The notes: a model not told the origin generated them from the letters alone. A stretch of DNA of 64,000 bases from Aureimonas sp. AU12 (GCF_001463705.1 NZ_BBWH01000034.1:1-64000), one strand, 5' to 3'. Positions 1 through 7,893 are shown, numbered from the stretch's first letter. Program-made: numbers and translations.

Positions 1-158
1 GCCCGCCGTTCTGCGCAGCGGCGGGATCGGGGCATGGCGTTCTCCATCCGCCACCCACGGCAACATGGCGTTTCTTGTGCGGCGGCGGCATTCCCGCGAG
101 ATTGCGACCCAACCGGCCGCGGGTTTCGCGCGCTGCCGCATCGCCTTCGGAGACTGCC

Positions 159-944
159 ATGAAACTCGCCCTCGCCGGCTTTGCCGCCTCGTTCGCCACG
201 ATCCTCGCCGTGACGCTCGGCTTCGCCGCGCCCGCCCATGCCGACGATCTCGACGCCATTCGTGCCGCCAAGGTGCTGCGCATCGGCACCGAGGGCACCT
301 ACGCGCCCTTCACCTTCCACGACGCGTCCGGCAAGCTCGTCGGCTTCGACGTCGAGATCGGCCGCGCGGTGGCGGCGAAGCTCGGCGTCGAGCCGCAGTT
401 CGTCGAGGGCAAGTGGGACGGGCTGATCGCCGGGCTCGGCGCCGGGCGCTACGACGTCGTGATCAACCAGGTCGGCATCACGCCCGAGCGCCAAAAGGCG
501 TTCGACTTCTCCGAGCCCTACATCACCTCCAAGGCCGTGCTGATCGTCAAGTCCGACAACACCGAGATCACCGGCTTTGCCGATCTGAAGGGCAAGCGCG
601 CGGCGCAGAGCCTGACGAGCAATTACGGGCGCCTCGCCACCGAGGCCGGAGCCGAGCTGGTCGGCACCGACGGGTTCGACCAGTCGATCCAGCTGGTGCT
701 GACGGGCCGCGCCGACGCCACGCTGAACAGCAGCCTATCTTTCCTCGACTTCCGCAAGCAGAAGCCCGACGCGCCGGTGAAGACCGTCGCCGAACAGGAC
801 GGGGGCGATGCCTCCGGCATTCTTCTTCGCAAGGACAACCCGGCGCTGAAGGCCGCGATCGACACGGCGCTGGCCGACATCAAGGCCGACGGCACCTTCG
901 CGGCGATCTCGCAGACCTATTTCGGCGCCGACGTCTCGAAGTAG
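159..944 (+). CDS. Amino-acid ABC transporter substrate-binding protein
   Basis: Predicted periplasmic receptor of a polar amino-acid importer (SBP_bac_3 family), 261 aa, a normal length. A signal peptide covers about residues 1-30, with basic Lys2, a hydrophobic core and an AHA cleavage motif. The mature start KVLRIGTEGTYAPFTF and the segment GFDVEIGRAVA are typical of this family, as is the later INQVGITPERQKAFDFSEPY region. I chose the ATG at 159 because GGAG lies 8 nt upstream and the signal peptide begins there; an in-frame TTG at 75 adds unrelated residues. The cognate permease and ATPase are most likely the genes at 2874-4342, on the same strand but about 1.9 kb away beyond an opposite-strand exporter. 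Exact substrate unknown; a cystine/polar amino-acid type is possible. Confidence 0.93.
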   Translation: MKLALAGFAASFATILAVTLGFAAPAHADDLDAIRAAKVLRIGTEGTYAPFTFHDASGKLVGFDVEIGRAVAAKLGVEPQFVEGKWDGLIAGLGAGRYDVVINQVGITPERQKAFDFSEPYITSKAVLIVKSDNTEITGFADLKGKRAAQSLTSNYGRLATEAGAELVGTDGFDQSIQLVLTGRADATLNSSLSFLDFRKQKPDAPVKTVAEQDGGDASGILLRKDNPALKAAIDTALADIKADGTFAAISQTYFGADVSK

Positions 945-1589
945 GGCGGAAGGCGCAGCCATCGTGGGGGTCCATGGGGGGGCGTGGACCGCCCTCCCAT
1001 GCAAAACCACCCGGGCGGCGCGAGACAGACCGGATCCGTCCTCGGCGGTGCCGGTTGGAAAACAGTCGGGCAGCTTGAGGATGGGATGCGTCGAACATCG
1101 AACGTTTGACGCAGCATACCGCTCTTTAGAAATGAAGCGTCAGACAGCCGGGGGTGTTGCAGGCCATCCCGCCGTAGAGCGGTTCGCGGTACCATGCCGC
1201 AATCGTTCCGGCAGCGCATAGCGTGCATTCCAGCGTCGTCTCGAAGGGGGCACGACCATCGCGCTCCCGCTCAAAACGCAACTGAAGGGCATCCGCCTTT
1301 GCCATAGCTTCGCGTAGTCGCTTGTCGCACGGATTGGATCGGGTCTTTTCCATCAGAGGCTGTCTAGCATCGTTTCAACGGAGCCCGTTTCTACATATTC
1401 GCTTTCCGGTATGGCGCCGAAGCAGCACCAATGGCGTGAACGGGTCGTTAGCCGATAGACCGCTCCCAAGCGTCCGCTTCCTTTATCACCTGAGACCGGA
1501 CGGTGTTGAGAGCCGACGGTCCGCTTCTGATGGTCTTGTTAAGAGACGCGGACCTCGATCGATTAAGGCTTCAGCCTCGCAGAGAGCGC
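945..1589. other. Gap between binding protein and EamA gene
   Basis: This stretch separates the amino-acid binding protein from the opposite-strand exporter. From about 1050 on it is visibly less GC-rich than the surrounding genes. It holds one weak candidate gene (1126-1353, minus strand, listed separately). An imperfect hairpin at 1088-1112 has 9-nt arms with a single G-T mismatch and a 7-nt loop. A short stem of GGTCCA against TGGACC near 985-1006 could terminate the binding-protein transcript. I see no transposase remnant and no flanking direct repeats. Confidence 0.5.
1126..1353 (-). CDS. Small putative zinc-ribbon-like protein
   Basis: Possible 75-aa protein, not recognised. The N-terminal half is charged and probably helical (KRLREAMAKADALQLRFERE). 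The C-terminal half has paired cysteines, ECTLC and then ACNTPGC, spaced as in a small zinc ribbon, followed by a hydrophobic end. This ordered arrangement is why I list it, since the overlapping frames give low-complexity translations. It starts with ATG but has no clear ribosome-binding site. It lies in a lower-GC stretch between the amino-acid binding protein and the EamA exporter, which may be inserted DNA. No function can be assigned. The alternative is a chance open frame. Confidence 0.4.
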   Translation of the reverse strand: MEKTRSNPCDKRLREAMAKADALQLRFERERDGRAPFETTLECTLCAAGTIAAWYREPLYGGMACNTPGCLTLHF

Positions 1590-2612
1590 TCAGATGTCTC
1601 GGCCCTGGTAGATCGCGGGATCGCTGATGGCTGGAGGTGCATCGTCGGCCTGTGCCGTCGCTTCGCTTCCGGAGCGGAATTTCGCCATGACGCGTCCGTC
1701 GATCGCCGCGAGCCCCAGCCCGATGCAGAGCATCCCCGCGAAGTGCTTCGCTTGCAGCGTTTCGCCGAGCACCAGCGATCCCAGGACGATCGCGCTGACG
1801 GGGATCAGAAACGTGACCAGAAGGAGATTGGTCGCCCCGGCGGACGCCAACAGTCGAAAGTAGAGGACGTAGGCTAGGGCCGTTGAAAGCGCCGCGATGC
1901 CGAGCATGGCTCCCCATGTCGCTGCGTGCGGCACGGGGAGCGTCCATGGCTGGTCGGCGACGAGGACCACGGGAAGGAGCATGATCGCCGATGCGCTCAC
2001 CTGTCCCGTCGCCGTCGCGAGAGCCGGGACACCCATGCGTTTGAAGCGGCGACCGTAGATTCCGGCGAAGGCATAGGAGACGGCGGCGCTCAGCACAGCG
2101 AGCTGCGCTAGGACGTTGGTCCCCAACGTGTCGAGAACGGCGGGGCCGATCATAACGACGACGCCGACGAGGCCGAAGAACACGCCCGCCAAACGGCCGC
2201 CGGTCATCTTCTCGTCGGCTGTCAGGGCATGTGCCACCATGACCGTGAAGAGCGGCGTTGTCGCGTTCAGGATAGAGGCCAGCCCAGAGGCGATGTGCGT
2301 CTGCCCCCAGACGATGAGGCAGAAGGGCACGACGTTGTTCAAGAAGCCCATGCCGAGGAAGGCCAGCCAGACCGACCGATCCTTCGGCATCCGTAAGCCG
2401 ATCGCCTTCAGGACCGTAAGCAGGATCACGGCGGCCAGCGCGACCCGCAGGAAGACGATCGTCAGGGGCGGAAGCTCCCGGATGGCAACGCCGGTAAAGA
2501 AGAACGAGCCGCCCCAGAGGACCGAGAGTGCGACAAGCATTCCCCATTCGAGCGACGTCATGGCCCGGTGGACGCTTGCAGACGGCGGGGATGCTAAGGC
2601 GGAACGGCTCAT
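1590..2612 (-). CDS. EamA/DMT-family transporter
   Basis: Inner-membrane drug/metabolite transporter of the EamA (RhaT/YdcZ-like) family, 340 aa, with about ten hydrophobic segments forming two EamA repeats. The first repeat begins near SVLWGGSFFFTGVAIRELPP, a hallmark opening of the family, and the second near NVLAQLAVLSAAVSYAFAGIY. The C-terminal tail after the last membrane segment is polar. I placed the start at the ATG at 2612 (MSRSALASPP), since translation further upstream gives a basic, non-membrane extension; the ribosome-binding site is weak. Substrate unknown; family members export amino acids, nucleotides or drugs. It is transcribed against the flanking ABC genes and physically separates the binding protein from the permease, so it looks like an insertion into that operon. 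Confidence 0.9.
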   Translation of the reverse strand: MSRSALASPPSASVHRAMTSLEWGMLVALSVLWGGSFFFTGVAIRELPPLTIVFLRVALAAVILLTVLKAIGLRMPKDRSVWLAFLGMGFLNNVVPFCLIVWGQTHIASGLASILNATTPLFTVMVAHALTADEKMTGGRLAGVFFGLVGVVVMIGPAVLDTLGTNVLAQLAVLSAAVSYAFAGIYGRRFKRMGVPALATATGQVSASAIMLLPVVLVADQPWTLPVPHAATWGAMLGIAALSTALAYVLYFRLLASAGATNLLLVTFLIPVSAIVLGSLVLGETLQAKHFAGMLCIGLGLAAIDGRVMAKFRSGSEATAQADDAPPAISDPAIYQGRDI

Positions 2613-2819
2613 GGACTTTTGGCTTCCGGAAAAGGTGCCAACAAGCGTAGGAAAAGGCCATCGCTTCAGCCACCCGTTTTCCTGTTGAGCGATCGTCCGC
2701 TTACGGCTCGCAGTGAAAGAACTCAGAAGGACAATTTTCAGTCGAAACCGGCCATGGACCCGGCTGCCTCGCCATCGCGCGCCGTGTTCCTTTCGCAAAC
2801 CGCCGCCATACATTCCCTC

Positions 2820-2853
2820 GCGAAGCCGGATGCAGTCCCGCATCCGGCTTCGC
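2820..2853 (+). repeat. Perfect 14-bp hairpin before ABC permease gene
   Basis: The arms GCGAAGCCGGATGC (2820-2833) and its exact reverse complement (2840-2853) flank the 6-nt loop AGTCCC. The element ends 20 nt before the GTG of the permease gene. There is no T-run, so a simple intrinsic terminator is unlikely. An intercistronic stabilising or attenuating hairpin fits better. Comparable hairpins follow the binding-protein genes of other ABC operons in this window. Confidence 0.75.
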
Positions 2854-2873
2854 CCGTTTCGAAAGGCTTGCCC

Positions 2874-3554
2874 GTGCCGCCCTGGCTCGACCTGATGATC
2901 CAGTCGTTCGGCCCGCTGATGCGCGCCGCGCTCGCCTTCACCGTGCCGCTGACGCTGATCTCCTTCGCGCTCGGCCTGTCGCTGGGGCTGGTGATCGCGC
3001 TCACCCGCCTGTTCGCGCCCCGGCCGCTGGCGGCGCTCGCCTGGACCTTCGTCTGGATCTTTCGCGGCACGCCGCTTCTCGTGCAGCTCTTCGTCATCTT
3101 CTACGGCCTGCCGAGCGCCGGCATCCTCATCGACGCCTTTCCCGCCGCGGTGATCGGCTTCACGCTGATCGTCGGCGCCTACACGTCGGAGATCGTGCGC
3201 GCGGCCATCGCCTCGCTGCCGAAGGGCCAGTGGGAGGCCGCCTATTCGATCGGCATGACGCCGGTGCAGGCGATGCGCCGCACCGTGCTGCCGCAGGCGG
3301 CGCGTGTCGCCGTGCCCCCGCTGTCGAACTCTTTCATCTCGCTGGTGAAGGACACCTCGCTCGCCGCCGCGATCACCGTGCCCGAACTGTTCCAGTCGGC
3401 GCAGCGCATCGTCGCCGTCACCTACGAGCCGCTGATCCTCTACATCGAGGTGGCGCTGATCTATCTCGCCCTGTCCTCCGTCCTCTCCTGGCTGCAGACC
3501 CGGCTGGAGACGCGCTTCGGGCGCTATGGCGGCTATCTGGAGGCGCGCACGTGA
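2874..3554 (+). CDS. Amino-acid ABC transporter permease
   Basis: Inner-membrane subunit of a polar amino-acid importer (HisM/GlnP type), 226 aa, the usual size. It has about five hydrophobic segments. The ATPase-contact EAA loop is clear: EAAYSIGMTPVQAMRRTVLP. The segment FRGTPLLVQLFVIFYG is diagnostic of the amino-acid subfamily. I prefer the GTG at 2874, with GAAAGG about 7 nt upstream; further upstream the frame runs through hairpin DNA and gives a non-membrane extension. An ATG at 2895 is an alternative. The stop overlaps the ATPase GTG start (GTGA), showing translational coupling. It presumably works with the binding protein at 159-944. The gene would normally follow the binding-protein gene directly. 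Confidence 0.92.
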   Translation: MPPWLDLMIQSFGPLMRAALAFTVPLTLISFALGLSLGLVIALTRLFAPRPLAALAWTFVWIFRGTPLLVQLFVIFYGLPSAGILIDAFPAAVIGFTLIVGAYTSEIVRAAIASLPKGQWEAAYSIGMTPVQAMRRTVLPQAARVAVPPLSNSFISLVKDTSLAAAITVPELFQSAQRIVAVTYEPLILYIEVALIYLALSSVLSWLQTRLETRFGRYGGYLEART

Positions 3555-4342
3555 TCACCCTCGACCGCATCGAGAAGCGCTTCGGCGACAACCTCGTCCT
3601 CAAGGGCGTCGACCTGCCGGTGGCGGAGGGCCGCGTCACCGCGCTCATCGGCCCGTCCGGCAGCGGCAAGTCGACGCTGCTGCGCTGCGTCAACCTTCTG
3701 GAGATGCCCGACGCCGGGAGGCTGGCGATCGGCGAGATCCGCCTCGATTTCCGGCCGGGCGCGCCGCCGGCTCGGCGCGACGTCCTGGCCGTGCGCCGCC
3801 AGACCGGCATGGTGTTCCAGAACTTCCAGCTCTTTCCCCATCGCACCGTCGCCGAGAACGTGATGGAGGGCCTCGTGACCGTGCTCCAGTGGCCGGAGGC
3901 ACGGGCGCGCGCGCGCGCGATGGAGCTTCTGGAGAAGGTCGGGCTCGCGCACAAGGCGCCGGACTGGCCGGCCTCGCTCTCGGGCGGGCAGCAGCAGCGC
4001 GTCGCGATCGCGCGGGCGCTGGCGCCCTCGCCGCGCCTGCTCCTGTGCGACGAGCCGACCTCGGCGCTCGACCCGCAGCTCGCCGCCGAGGTGGTGGCGG
4101 TGCTGGCGGATCTGGCGCGCGAGGGCATGACGATGCTGATGGCGACGCACGATCTGCGCCTGGCCGAGAGCATCGCCCACGACGTCGCCTTCCTCGAAGG
4201 CGGCGAGATCGTCGAGCGGGCGCCGCCCGAGGTGATCTTCCGCCGTCCCGTCGATCCGCGCACCGTGCGCTTCGTCGAGACGCTGACGGGGGAGCGTACG
4301 GCATCGAGGGGTGCGGAAGAGGCCCAGCCGCCGCGCTCGTAG
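3551..4342 (+). CDS. Amino-acid ABC transporter ATP-binding protein
   Basis: Cytoplasmic ATPase of the polar amino-acid importer (GlnQ/HisP type), 263 aa. Walker A GPSGSGKST is at residues 34-42. The Q-loop is in GMVFQNFQLFPH, the signature is LSGGQQQRVAIARALA, Walker B is LLLCDEPTSALDP, and the switch histidine is in ATHDLR. It starts with GTG at 3551, overlapping the permease stop by 4 nt. The C-terminus is the short tail normal for this subfamily. The residues FQNFQLFPHRTVAENVMEG match the amino-acid importer group. A perfect 12-bp palindrome (4358-4369) lies just downstream. Confidence 0.95.
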   Translation: MITLDRIEKRFGDNLVLKGVDLPVAEGRVTALIGPSGSGKSTLLRCVNLLEMPDAGRLAIGEIRLDFRPGAPPARRDVLAVRRQTGMVFQNFQLFPHRTVAENVMEGLVTVLQWPEARARARAMELLEKVGLAHKAPDWPASLSGGQQQRVAIARALAPSPRLLLCDEPTSALDPQLAAEVVAVLADLAREGMTMLMATHDLRLAESIAHDVAFLEGGEIVERAPPEVIFRRPVDPRTVRFVETLTGERTASRGAEEAQPPRS

Positions 4343-4441
4343 CAGAGGGTCATCCGGTAAGCCGGCTTATGAAAGAGAATGGCGGGCGCTTGGGTTCGCG
4401 CTCACGCCCGAAGACGGAGGTGAGCCCAACCTCTCCTCGTC

Positions 4442-5026
4442 TCAGCAGCGTTTCAACTGCGCGGCGTAGCGCGCGGCCATCTTCGACGCGCGCTCGGCGC
4501 CGCGCAGGGCCTCCGGCCGATTGCGCCAGACGCCGCGCTCATAGCCGGCATGGCCCGAATGATAGGCGAGATAGAGTCGGTAGGCATCAGTGCGAGCGAC
4601 GCCCGTACGCCGCGCGGTGGAGGCGTGATACCAGCCGATGAAATGCACCGCGTCGGCGAACCGGTCGCGCCGCGCCAAGGCCCGGCCGGTGCGGCGGCGA
4701 TACTCGTCCCAGGTCCCGTCGAGCGCCTGTGCGAAGCCGAAGGCGGTGGAGGGCCGCTTGCCCGGAAAGATGCCGAGGATCCAGCGCCGCGGCGGACGGG
4801 CGCGCGGATCGAAGTTGGATTCCGCCTGGATCGTCGCCATCAGGACGGAGACGGGCACGCCGAACTCGGCCGAGACCCGCTCGGCGTCCCTGCGCCAGTC
4901 GGTGAAGAGGCCCTCGCGCTGTTCGAAGATCGCGCAGCTGTTGCCGGTGTTCTTCGGCGCGGAGGCACAGCCCGCAAGCGCCAGAACGGCGAGGATCGGG
5001 AGAAGACGCAACGAGGACCCTGTCAT
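4442..5026 (-). CDS. Lipoprotein with lytic-transglycosylase (SLT) fold
   Basis: Predicted outer-membrane-anchored murein lytic transglycosylase, 194 aa. The signal peptide ends in a lipobox LALAGC, with lipidated Cys20. The SLT-like domain follows. It has a probable catalytic glutamate at residue 69 in QAESNFDP, then a motif AFGFAQALDGTWDEY corresponding to the family's G-x-x-Q-x-M-P-x-T region, and then an aromatic-rich helix around HFIGWYHAS and LYLAYHSG. Enzymes of this type cut the MurNAc-GlcNAc bond to form 1,6-anhydro ends. The protein is short and has only the catalytic domain. No clear Shine-Dalgarno is visible, but the lipobox fixes the start region. It faces the ABC ATPase gene convergently. 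Confidence 0.85.
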   Translation of the reverse strand: MTGSSLRLLPILAVLALAGCASAPKNTGNSCAIFEQREGLFTDWRRDAERVSAEFGVPVSVLMATIQAESNFDPRARPPRRWILGIFPGKRPSTAFGFAQALDGTWDEYRRRTGRALARRDRFADAVHFIGWYHASTARRTGVARTDAYRLYLAYHSGHAGYERGVWRNRPEALRGAERASKMAARYAAQLKRC

Positions 5027-5061
5027 GGCGCGAAGGCTAGGACGGGACCGTTAAGGCCAGG

Positions 5062-5397
5062 TTACGCCGCGTCGTCGCCATCGGGACCGACGCCGGGTTC
5101 ACCGGGGGGGATAGGGGGCGATCCGACGCGCCCCGATCCCGCCACCCGCGCCCGGGCCCGGCGATGCTCGATCCAGCGCGTCAGCTCGTCGAGATCGTCG
5201 AAGGTCTCGTCGGGCAGGCAGGCGAGGTGATCGAAGCCTGCCTCGATCGACCAGCGTCCGTCGAGCGCCCCACCGGCATTCGCCTCGCTGAGGCGCACGG
5301 CGACCGCGATGAGGGCTCCGCCGTCATAGACCAGCACGCCGCGGGCCTCGTCCGGCGGGAAGGCCACGGTGACGGGTTCCAGCGTGATATTCGGCAT
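5062..5397 (-). CDS. Conserved-looking hypothetical protein
   Basis: A 111-aa protein I do not recognise. The first 85 residues look folded, with alternating strands (MPNITLEPVTVAF, GVLVYDGGALIAVAVRLSE, GRWSIEAGF) and a helix near FDDLDELTRWIEHRRAR. The remaining residues are a Gly/Pro/Asp-rich tail. There is no signal peptide or membrane segment, so it is probably cytoplasmic. I set the start at the ATG at 5397 because AAAGGAG lies 7-8 nt upstream; earlier in-frame codons give an Arg-rich extension. It is divergent from a 59-aa gene at 5621, and the intergenic DNA carries a CtrA-type site. Confidence 0.7.
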   Translation of the reverse strand: MPNITLEPVTVAFPPDEARGVLVYDGGALIAVAVRLSEANAGGALDGRWSIEAGFDHLACLPDETFDDLDELTRWIEHRRARARVAGSGRVGSPPIPPGEPGVGPDGDDAA

Positions 5398-5487
5398 GCG
5401 CAGCTCCTTTCGGCGGGATCGTCCAGCCCGCTTCAGGACACCAATGCCTGATCGAGGCAAAGAGAAGCAGAGCGCTGCGGGGCGCGG

Positions 5488-5502
5488 TTAATTTTTAGTT
5501 AA
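5488..5502 (+). promoter_or_regulatory. CtrA-type site TTAA-N7-TTAA
   Basis: Two TTAA half-sites (5488-5491 and 5499-5502) are separated by exactly 7 nt. This is the full binding site described for the alphaproteobacterial cell-cycle regulator CtrA. A further TTAAC lies at 5512. The site sits in a short AT-rich island between the divergent genes 5062-5397 and 5621-5800, in otherwise very GC-rich DNA where TTAA is rare. Function is inferred from pattern and position only. Confidence 0.55.
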
Positions 5503-5620
5503 ATTACAACCTTAACACTGTATCGATGAAACCGTCGGTTCCAGAACTCTTAGATTGAAGCCAAAATGTGTCTGACATACTTCAGGTCTCAACTCGGTGT
5601 TGTAGCTGAAGGCTGGCCTC

Positions 5621-5800
5621 ATGGTGTCCGATACGCTCTCGCGCGTCGCTTTCGCGATCCAGGACGACAAGATCGGCCTTCTTCAGGCGCGGCGGATCGC
5701 GGCCGTCGCCTTGGCCGCGCTGCAGGCCGGGGACGACCTGGGACGCGGCCTGCGCGTGGCGGCGACGCCATCCGAGCCGCTGAGGTTCCGCCAGCCCTGA
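5621..5800 (+). CDS. Small hypothetical protein (59 aa)
   Basis: The short open frame MVSDTLSRVAFAIQDDKIGL... encodes 59 residues. It starts at an ATG with GAAGG about 8 nt upstream. The middle (LLQARRIAAVALAALQAGDD) is a probable amphipathic helix. There is no signal peptide or obvious motif. Codon use resembles that of neighbouring real genes, with GC-ending codons. It lies directly upstream of the lipoprotein gene at 5867 and downstream of the CtrA-type site, so it may be the first gene of a small cell-cycle-linked transcript. Function unknown. Confidence 0.5.
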   Translation: MVSDTLSRVAFAIQDDKIGLLQARRIAAVALAALQAGDDLGRGLRVAATPSEPLRFRQP

Positions 5801-5866
5801 GCCTTCGGCCGACATATCGACGGATGAGCCGGCCGCCCCATGTTCAACGCAAACGGGAGATGTCTG

Positions 5867-6361
5867 ATGAAACGGTTCTTGCTGCTTGCGGCGGCCGCGC
5901 TCACCCTATCGGGTTGCGTGTCCGGCGGACCCGGCTATGGCGGCGGTTACGACCGCTATCCCGGCCTCTACGAGTCACGGCCCGCGGTGGTCTATCGCGA
6001 CGGTCGCCGGCCCCGCCCGCCGATCTACCGCGACTATCGAAATGATCGCTACGATCGCTACGATCGCGACGACCGCGCCTTCTGGCGCGCACCCCCGCGC
6101 GGGCCCTATCGCGGCGATCGGCGCTTCGACGACCGCCGCGAGCCGTCGCGACGGTTCGAGGGACGGGTGGAGAACCGCCGCTTCGACGAGCGGATCGCCC
6201 CGCGCCGCCGGGCGGAGGTCGCGCCGCCGATCCAGCCGCGCCGCATCGGCCCGCAGGTGGTGCGCGCCGAGCGGCCGGTCGTGGGACCGGGCAATGGCGG
6301 CGTCCCCGTGCGCCGCATCGGCCCGCGCCCCTACACGCCTCCGGTGATCGGCCCGCAGTAA
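5867..6361 (+). CDS. Small Arg/Tyr/Asp-rich lipoprotein
   Basis: Predicted exported lipoprotein of 164 aa. The signal peptide MKRFLLLAAAALTLSGC contains a clear lipobox (LSGC, lipidated Cys17). The mature part is low-complexity: a Gly/Tyr segment, then repeats of DRYDRYDRDDR type, then basic segments with recurring RRIGPQ and PPxIxP motifs. No enzymatic domain is visible. I chose the ATG at 5867 because GGGAG lies 7 nt upstream and the signal peptide begins there. It probably sits in the outer membrane with a disordered, charged periplasmic part, perhaps a cell-wall or surface-binding role. Function unknown. Confidence 0.75.
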   Translation: MKRFLLLAAAALTLSGCVSGGPGYGGGYDRYPGLYESRPAVVYRDGRRPRPPIYRDYRNDRYDRYDRDDRAFWRAPPRGPYRGDRRFDDRREPSRRFEGRVENRRFDERIAPRRRAEVAPPIQPRRIGPQVVRAERPVVGPGNGGVPVRRIGPRPYTPPVIGPQ

Positions 6362-6561
6362 CGGCGCGTCGAGGGCAGGTCATCGGCCTGCATTGGCGGC
6401 GAAGCGGAACGGACGATCGGCTTGCCAGGCTTGCGGGCCGACGTGGCTGATCGATCCGCCAGCCCACGAGATGAGGGGCAGGCGGTTGGCTAGGCGCGAC
6501 GACAGGTCGGGGCAAGCGCGCCGGGGTTGAAGTCCCGGTGAGCCAACGCGTCGGAGCTGTC

Positions 6562-6795
6562 ATGTCACGTCGTCTTCTCACCACGGCGCTGAGCGTCGGC
6601 CTGCTCCTCGCGATCGGTCTCTACGCCTATCGCTGGTTCACGCCCGACAGCCCCGCCGATCTCGCGCGCGTCGGCCAGTGCGAGCCCTATCGCGCCGCGC
6701 TCGCGCGGCTCGACGCGGGGCTGGACAGCGAGATCGCCGCAGATCCGCGCGAGATCGAGCTGGTCGTGGACGAATGCGACCGGCAAGGCCACTGA
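6562..6795 (+). CDS. Small single-pass membrane protein
   Basis: A 77-aa protein with a short basic N-terminus (MSRR), one hydrophobic segment (about residues 5-22, LLTTALSVGLLLAIGLYAY) and a soluble periplasmic tail with two cysteines (QCEPYRAAL and DECDR) that could form a disulfide. The ATG at 6562 has GGAG 5 nt upstream; a GTG at 6538 would add eight residues. It could be an uncleaved anchor or a signal peptide. No family recognised. It lies in a run of small same-strand genes. Confidence 0.6.
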   Translation: MSRRLLTTALSVGLLLAIGLYAYRWFTPDSPADLARVGQCEPYRAALARLDAGLDSEIAADPREIELVVDECDRQGH

Positions 6796-6875
6796 CCGGC
6801 CAAGACATGGGATCGCACGCCGATCCAGCCCAGCGCCAGCATCGGCGCCCACGCTCGAGCCGGGAGGGATGCAGC

Positions 6876-7136
6876 ATGGCCATGCCCGACGACGACGGCT
6901 GGATCCGTGATCTGGCCTCGAGCCTCGACGCGCTCGTTCGCGACATCGAGCGACCGCCCGGCGGCGCGACGCGCCCTCGGCATCCCGCCGCCCCGAGCCC
7001 GCAAATCGCCGCGATGAGCGACCCCCGCGGCGAGGCCGATCGCAGCGGAGAGGCGCCGGACTGGCCGCCGGCGGTGCAGGCGGAGATCGACGCGTTCCGC
7101 TTTCTCGTCGCCCACGGCGCACCGCGCCCGCGCTGA
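6876..7136 (+). CDS. Small hypothetical acidic protein (86 aa)
   Basis: An 86-residue protein, MAMPDDDGWIRDLASSLDALVRDIER..., with a predicted N-terminal helix, a Pro/Arg/Ala-rich linker and a C-terminal helix (PPAVQAEIDAFRFLVAHG). It has no signal peptide. The ATG at 6876 is supported by GGGAGGG 7 nt upstream. It has no recognised domain and is probably cytoplasmic. The DW-PPAV-EIDAF pattern suggests a folded C-terminus rather than a random frame. Confidence 0.55.
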   Translation: MAMPDDDGWIRDLASSLDALVRDIERPPGGATRPRHPAAPSPQIAAMSDPRGEADRSGEAPDWPPAVQAEIDAFRFLVAHGAPRPR

Positions 7137-7388
7137 CCGGGAGGACGGGGCCTGCGCCGGGCACGGGGGTGAACCGCTGCAGCCGCGACGTATCAGCGTT
7201 TCGCGTCGCGCCGGCTTTCGGGCGGTCGCGCAAGGGCCATGCGCTCCGGGAGCACCATCCGGAGGAGGGGCAACACCTTCCATCAGTCGAGATGGACACC
7301 GGCGCGGAAGGCGGGTCTGCTCCTCGCCGGGCCGACGCCCGTGCAACCATCTCCGGGATGGCGGCGGATCGGCAAAGGACCGTCCGCG

Positions 7389-7814
7389 ATGACCGCTCGC
7401 CTTGCCCTGGTCGCCTCGACCCTCGCACTTCTCGCCGCCAGCCCGTCGACCGCGATGTCGAAGGGGGCCGCCTACCTCGTGAAGGAGCGGATCGCCGCGG
7501 TCTGTCCCCATGGCGGCACGTTCGCGCCGAAGGGCATCACCGAGCGCGACCTCACCGGCGACGGCCGGGCCGATCTCGTCCTCGACCTCGCCGGGCTCAC
7601 CTGCCGCGGCGCCGCCAATGGGCTGAACGACGAATGCGGCGCGGCGCATTGCCCGGTCGCCTTCTATGTCCGAAAGGGGGACGTCCTCGTCCTCGTGTCC
7701 GAGGTCGCCTCGATCGGCGCGCAGGTCGGCCCCGGCAACCCGCCGCGCATCACGCTCGTCGGCTTCGAGTACCAGGAGCATTCGGTGCGCTGGAACGGGC
7801 GGGATTTCCAGTAG
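7389..7814 (+). CDS. Secreted hypothetical protein
   Basis: A 141-aa exported protein. The signal peptide covers about residues 1-24 (MTARLALVASTLALLAAS, then PSTAMS). The mature part has four cysteines (VCPHGG, LTCRG, DECGAAHC), likely paired in the periplasm, and a DLTGDGRADLVLDL segment resembling the DxDGxxD loops of FG-GAP/VCBS-type or EF-hand-like repeats. The ATG at 7389 has AAAGGA 9 nt upstream; the frame stays open far upstream but only as Arg-rich translation. Function unknown. A strong hairpin follows the stop. Confidence 0.75.
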   Translation: MTARLALVASTLALLAASPSTAMSKGAAYLVKERIAAVCPHGGTFAPKGITERDLTGDGRADLVLDLAGLTCRGAANGLNDECGAAHCPVAFYVRKGDVLVLVSEVASIGAQVGPGNPPRITLVGFEYQEHSVRWNGRDFQ

Positions 7815-7823
7815 GCCGGCACG

Positions 7824-7849
7824 CGGCAGGACCGCTGCCGGTCCTGCCG
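7824..7849 (+). terminator. Bidirectional terminator-like hairpin
   Basis: Perfect 10-bp arms (7824-7833 and 7840-7849) with a 6-nt loop lie between two convergent genes, the secreted protein ending at 7814 and the aldehyde dehydrogenase ending at 7894. No T-run follows on either side. Position and stem strength suggest termination or 3'-end protection for both transcripts. Confidence 0.55.
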
Positions 7850-7893
7850 GACGGGACGCCGGCCCCCGCGAGGAGGCCGACCGTTCGCGGCGC

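Noticed and set aside
6521-6538. A CCGGG-GTTGAAGT-CCCGG stem resembling a tRNA T arm
   Set aside because: The loop is 8 nt rather than 7, the conserved C of TTC is G, and no acceptor, D or anticodon arms pair upstream. It is probably a simple hairpin near the start of the small membrane-protein gene.
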